64,000 nucleotides of DNA from Sipunculus nudus (taxonomy: Eukaryota > Annelida > Sipuncula > Golfingiida > Sipunculidae): contig CM049308.1 of the NCBI GenBank assembly GCA_026874595.1, positions 40,970,527-41,034,526 on the forward strand, given 5' to 3'. The notes under the pieces were generated by a model. It saw only the letters and a list, made by a program, of their open reading frames with translations, was not told the DNA's origin and did no database searches. Shown here piece after piece: positions 59,481 to 64,000 of the stretch (its first letter is position 1; each line of letters starts with the position of its first letter). The position numbers were made by a program, and so were the translations under genes.

Positions 59481-61405
59481 TCTATTAAGATTTAATAATT
59501 TTGCCACTAAGCCACCAATGTTTGACCTGTGGACCTTCCATTACATAGTCCAATGGCTGAACTACTATTTATAAGGCTATATCTTACCCTCAACTGCACC
59601 AGCTACTTATTGACTTGGTTGCTCCTCACAGTTACCATTATAAGTAAGTTATAAAGCTCAGGAGATAAGTCTGAATGTTTGGAAGATACTAGTAAATTAA
59701 ATCATTTTCTGGGGTTGCAATTCTGTTCCTGGGTCACAAAGTGTAACTTTTCTAATTCAGATGAAACAGCATTTCATATACTTCCATCTCTGGCAAAGAC
59801 AGGATACTAAATTAACTTTGTGGGAGCAGCATTGAAGCTGTCCATGGAATTTATCACAAATCAATAAACTGTATTATCTTTGAGGCACAAGTTGAATATT
59901 TACATCACTGATCAATGTATTATCTTTTTTTCTCATAATTAAGCTATCAGACAAAGCATACCTTTTTGTGAGTAATTATTGTTTAATGACATAGACATAA
60001 GAATTTTAATTAAATGTCAGTTGTCTATCGTAGCTCATTGATTTACTGCTTGAAACCATAATAGAATTTTGTGCCATAACATTTTTATGATAATGGCTTG
60101 ATTCCATCTTTATGCAGTGTTAGGCAAGATAGATTTTGAAGAATTTAAACACAAAAGTAAGTAAGCAGTTGTTCCCTTACATTTATAAGACTTCACGTCA
60201 ACAGTTCATCAATTGCCCAGGGCAATTAAAAGTTCCAGAATATGGTGTTAAACCAACCAAAAACCACCTCCTACTTACCCTCTTGCAGAGGGTCCATCAT
60301 AAACCTTTACCAAAGGCCTTAAGTGAGCCATTTATTTTCTTGGAGAGGTGGAATCATATTGATAATACCTCTTTTTATCTTAAATAACCTGTACATTTTT
60401 AGCTGTTCAAATACTATAGAGTATTTTAGTTAAATGATATTTGATCCTTTTTAATGTCTAACATGCAGTAAAATTTGGAACAAACTTTGTGTATGAAGCT
60501 GCCATCACTTATTTTTGTAGCGGAAGTAATTTTCATATAGAGTAAGCAATTACTAAATATTACTTTCCCAACAGGGCAGTTAGTTTCAAAAGTTTATGTC
60601 AAGCCCTGGTTTCAATAATAACATTAGACAGGAAATATTGGTTGCACATGGTTTGTTTATCTGTACAAAGTGTCAAATCTTTTTCTTGTATTTAATGATA
60701 ATTTTAAGTTACTTATCAATTTAGGTCATGTTAAAGTTGAAAGCTAGAGTACATGTGAAGAAACTAAAATAGTATAAGACGCAATCTATAACTCTAAAAG
60801 AATATCTTGACCATCAGTTTGAAATGTCTGGATAGAGATATTACAAGAATACCTTGCAGTATGATATGGTCATTGTTCCTACGGTAATTACCGTACAAAA
60901 TGTAAGTCTGTGCTGGTTGAATACTTCAGTGCATTTGCAGCCATTGGACTTAAATTTGTTTAGACTTCCATTTATACATACAAGTGGATATATATTTTTT
61001 TGTAATTTGAACCATCTACCAAAATTGACAAAATATAAGCCCCTTGAATTACCTGTGATGTTTTTTTTCTGGCATCACATTTGCAGAAAAATCTAAGTAC
61101 CAATAAGCTTGTTGGTTTGGGGTGTTTAAGATTGTCTTACCCTACACAGGAAACATATCAGTTCTGTAATTTTAAAGAATGTTTTATCAGATCTTTAGTT
61201 GTATTGAATTTTTTTATCTGATCATCCAGTTTTTTTAAATATTTAAAAAGATATCACATTTACTCGGAATCTATCAAAGGTCTCATATTTACTGAGAATC
61301 ATTCAGAACATATCTTTACAGCTGGGATGTCTCCAAACATCTCCTAATATTTGTTACTGATTTAATCCCCCTATGATGTACATGTCTATAAGAACACATG
61401 GTTTG
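59481..61405. other. AT-rich intronic stretch
   Basis: No exon or bounded repeat is supported. The word gtcaagccctggtt near 60598 resembles the right end of the element at 61406-61639 and could be a solo remnant. Confidence 0.45.
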
Positions 61406-61639
61406 CAGGGCTCGACATATAGCTTTTACTTGCCCTACATTAATTTCTCCTTGACCTACAAAAACCATTGATTGTATTTAAGATAACAAACATCCTTTTT
61501 CAGGCCTTTGGATAAAGGTTTATGTTGGACCCACTTGCCTGAGTGGGAAAGTAGGAGGTGACTTTTTAGGTGCCCTCCCACTATTTTCTGAAATTTTATT
61601 TGCCCCAGGCAAGCAGTTAACTGTTAATGTTGAGCCCTG
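61406..61639. mobile_element. Inverted-repeat element with CAGGGCTCRACAT ends
   Basis: It starts CAGGGCTCGACAT and ends ATGTTGAGCCCTG. The inverse complement of the right end differs from the left at one of 13 positions. It is 234 nt long. The interior has tgcccy words in both orientations (tgccctac, tgccccaggcaag). No clear target duplication was found. The ends resemble those of hAT-type MITEs from memory. Confidence 0.6.
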
Positions 61640-63331
61640 GTTCAGTTACATGCATGTAACAGACTTATGTTTATATTATTGCTGCAAATTAAAGTATATA
61701 AGTTAAAATTATTGGCAGTCATACCAAGATACAATACTTTACTACATATTTTGAATGTGAAAAACATCAGAAATCATTGTAACGTTAATCATATCTCACA
61801 AGTTTTCAGGGGCAGAGCAAGGGTAGTATGTAATAAATTATTAATAGGTCATATTATATACACAAGGTGTAGTGTGAATTTACATGCACATGTAAGCTAG
61901 AGAAGTATTAGAAGAGTAGTGCGTAAGTATAAGTGGAACATTTTATCAGTATCACTACCAGGAAAACATGTTATCAAGGTCTGCACCATAAACTGAATGA
62001 GGTGATTTTGAATGACAGAGCCTGAAGGCAATACTGTCAGTAACAGCTTGTTATCTGTATCTGGGCCCTCCATAACACACAAGTCACAGTTTACTGAGAT
62101 AACAGATAAGGCAGGTGCAGGGTAGTACATTTATGATGCTAGAACTGAGGTCACTGCTCTCTTGTCTATCGGCATTTCCACATTTATCCCATCTGATGTT
62201 GGTTGATACAATAAAGAACTCATAAAATGGGAGTTTTAATGAGCAGTCTCCATATTGCAGAAAGTAATAGGTTTAATCATTATTACGTTTGCCATATATT
62301 GTAAAAGAAACAAAAAATTAGGTAGTCAGGACATTATTTTAAATGAAATTTTTTGTTATAAGGGTGATTTAATAAATATAAAATTATTGATTCAACTGGT
62401 ATTACATTATGTTCAACCAACATAACGAACCCATCACCTGCCGGTCTAACTGTCCATACAGTTATTAGAGAAGAAATTATTTAATGATAATTAAGCCTTT
62501 GATTATTATGCTACAAGTTTGTCAAATATCAAGCTTCACTAAATGGCAGTGGAGAACAGGAATTTGATTGAATGGACTATTGATAAAATATAAGGAATTT
62601 TACTCAACATTTAATTCAACTTATACAAGACATGATGAAGCATAAAAGAGCACTTAGTGTTTAACAGCACTGTCACTATCTGTTCCTATCAAGATTTCAT
62701 TCTTCTGTATAATAAACATTTCCAGTATTATTCTTCCAGTCCACTTTTATAAATAAATTAAACATTATATGTTGTTTTCTTAATATTTATGTTGAAGGTA
62801 TCAGTGACTGAAACCACGCAGGATTACCTGATCACAATAAACTTGCTGCATGATCTCTTATATGAACTTGTGGTTACCAAAAAATTTCTGATTTACCCTT
62901 AAACCAGAATAACAATATTTTATTCATCATTTTGGCCCATTTAATTATTTAACATTTTTTTCAGCTGTCCCTTTTGGCTCACCCAATGTGCACCACAAAT
63001 GCACAATAGCATAAATGTCATGGTTATCAAGAGTTCCACATGTTAAAAACTTTTTCATCATAATGTTCTCTTAGTTTTCAGGATTTTCAGAAATAAGTGA
63101 CACATTACTACAAATACAATTGACATTGATGAGTCCGTTAACATATGTAAATCTGTATTCTGAGAGTAACTTGCTCAGCAGTGTAAGTAGTTACCAGTAA
63201 CATGTGATGAACCCAATTAGAGTGCGTTTACCAGATGTTGTCCATAAACTTTACAGGAGGGTAGTTTTTTTCCAGGACACAGTGCAGGCCTCTGAGCTCC
63301 AGGTCAACATGCTGTGTTTATCTTCCTACAG
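61640..63331. other. Intronic stretch before exon D
   Basis: AT-rich, no exon or repeat supported. The last bases before exon D (gctgtgtttatcttcctacag) form its acceptor. Confidence 0.55.
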
Positions 63332-63510
63332 ATCTTCTTGGTGAGGAAATCCAGCCATGGGGGTGTAATGGCCTTGTCTTTACGTGTTGGCACAAAGCCC
63401 GCTGTTGACCACTATCTGATCGAGTCTCGTGCCCGCGGCCTGCGCCTAGAGGGATCTTACCACCACTTTTCTGCCATTCCAGTGCTTATTGCTTACTACT
63501 GTGAAAATTT
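63332..63510 (+). CDS. Exon D: SH2 core with FLVRKSS motif
   Basis: The acceptor is gtttatcttcctacag|ATC and the donor is AATTT|GTAAGT. The exon is 179 nt: 59 codons plus 2 nt. It opens with IFLVRKSS, the SH2 strand beta-B with the phosphotyrosine-binding arginine at residue 5. ALSLRV (residues 14-19, beta-C) follows, then HYLIESRARGLRLEG (27-41, beta-D with a basic stretch), and IPVLIAYYCENL (helix alpha-B). The last matches the RIN-type pattern of a hydrophobic helix ending in L-I-A-x-Y-C. GC content is clearly higher than in the flanking intron. The protein continues past the window, since the final two bases need the next exon. Any SH2 protein is a formal alternative, but the combination with exon C points to RIN/Sprint. 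Confidence 0.9.
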
Positions 63511-64000
63511 GTAAGTTTCTTTTCAGTTTAATAAAATTTAGTATGATTAAATGTATAATATTTAAAGTGTAACATTTTGGTGTACTTCAGGTGCCCTTAT
63601 TCTAAAAACACTTGATTTTGACTTTTTGTCAAATTGACAATATTTTAAAGAATAATGACATTAAAGAACCATTATTCTAGTTCAAGCATTAAATTATATT
63701 TTCAAAATTAGTAAGGACAATGATATTATGCTTGTGAGGGTCACTTATAGGTTTGGGTCAAAATTAAACAAAAATCAATAAAATCGTTACACAGATGTAT
63801 CCATTAAAACATTTGGCAGCCCTGAATGCATCAGATGCTTAGGATTTCTAAATTCAAAATTGCATGTCAGTTATAAAATAATAGCAATAGCAAGTATCCT
63901 GTGAGCACATGGCATGTGTTTCTCAAATATATAGATGTTTGGGAATTCACTGACATTTCATTCTTTCAACAGAATAAATTCTTTGATGCATGTGCTGTAT
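63511..64000 (+). other. Start of the intron after exon D
   Basis: The intron begins GTAAGTTTCT and continues AT-rich to the end of the window. I see no acceptor followed by open, conserved sequence, so the next exon lies beyond 64000. Confidence 0.6.

Larger units (their letters stand above)
47338..63331 (+). other. Intron C-D (16.0 kb), splits the SH2 coding region
   Basis: This phase-0 intron separates SH2 helix alpha-A from strand beta-B. It holds a Helitron-like element (49574-50469 core), the 64-nt minisatellite (51340-51800), a MITE (53015-53201), a (CT)n tract, the hairpin-headed element from 58864 and an inverted-repeat element at 61406-61639. Degenerate short-period repetition is visible at 48180-48335 (units with caaactgattgactca) and 57000-57245 (units with ggacaaatggaccag). 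No gene or RNA could be supported in 47338-49569, 50470-51339, 51801-53009, 53207-55923, 55964-58863, 59480-61405 or 61640-63331. Confidence 0.7.
21924..63510 (+). other. RIN/Sprint-like gene, partial (four exons, N-terminal half)
   Basis: This is the span of one gene inferred from four exons at 21924-22063, 31470-31599, 47119-47337 and 63332-63510. Seen directly: each has a pyrimidine tract plus AG acceptor and a GT donor, the reading frame is open through all four, and the intron phases match (2, 0, 0, then 2 at the end), giving 668 coding nt or 222 codons plus 2 nt. The conceptual protein has an N-terminal helix-like segment, a charged linker, and most of an SH2 domain. Known family: RIN1/2/3 and Drosophila Sprint are Ras effectors and Rab5 exchange factors with SH2, proline-rich, VPS9 and Ras-association domains, acting at endosomes and the plasma membrane. 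The VPS9 and RA exons would lie beyond 64000. No start codon or promoter was identified, so 1-21923 may be a 5' intron or the upstream flank. Other unrecognised or alternative exons inside the introns are possible. Confidence 0.85.

Overview
This is animal (metazoan) nuclear DNA, most likely from a bivalve mollusc or a close lophotrochozoan relative. It is AT-rich, has no prokaryote-style gene packing, and most long open frames are chance or lie in repeats. The few convincing coding segments are short exons with GT-AG borders, separated by introns of 9-16 kb. The assignment to bivalves rests on my recollection of oyster and scallop repeats that begin with an AGCTCAGCTGACT-type hairpin followed by TCCG-rich sequence. 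It is an inference, not a database result.

One gene is recognisable, on the + strand: a Ras/Rab interactor (RIN) / Drosophila Sprint-like gene, seen only in its N-terminal half. Four exons are supported (21924-22063, 31470-31599, 47119-47337, 63332-63510). Their splice phases fit one another exactly: exon A ends with 2 nt of a codon, exon B supplies the third base, B/C and C/D join in phase 0, and D ends in phase 2. Exons C and D together encode most of an SH2 domain with an intact FLVRKSS phosphotyrosine-binding motif. The N-terminal start exon, the rest of the SH2 domain and the expected VPS9 and Ras-association domains lie outside the window or were not recognised.

The rest is intron or flanking DNA full of repeats. 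1-21923: a 5' minisatellite, a hairpin at 1982-2069, a 2-3 kb purine-strand region with a 40-nt tandem array, a (TA)n tract, and two copies of a short-TIR element with 9-bp target duplications (3753-4035 and 11739-12435). It also holds a hairpin-headed element rich in AGGTCA half-sites (from 12872) with another transposon nested in it, and a second hairpin-headed element (19706-21634) with a decayed endonuclease-like reading frame. 22064-31469: two oppositely oriented Helitron/Helentron-like elements and a 1.35-kb 40-nt satellite. 31600-47118: a MITE, two more Helitron-like elements, a 45-nt minisatellite that keeps a 127-codon frame open, and further MITEs. 47338-63331: a sixth Helitron-like element, a 64-nt minisatellite, a MITE with a 5-bp target duplication, a third hairpin-headed element and an inverted-repeat element.

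The most interesting signal is a set of six non-autonomous Helitron/Helentron-like elements (about 7.5 kb, roughly 12% of the window) in two related families. Every copy begins T|TGTATC and ends CTAG|T. All carry subterminal inverted repeats, a 5' hairpin followed by a GATACTATG-type box, and a 3' hairpin just before CTAG. Most contain internal tandem units centred on the palindrome GGTGGCGCCACC. Several stems show compensatory changes between copies. Two copies in opposite orientation flank exon B, and exon B can be skipped without a frameshift if a second donor in exon A is used.
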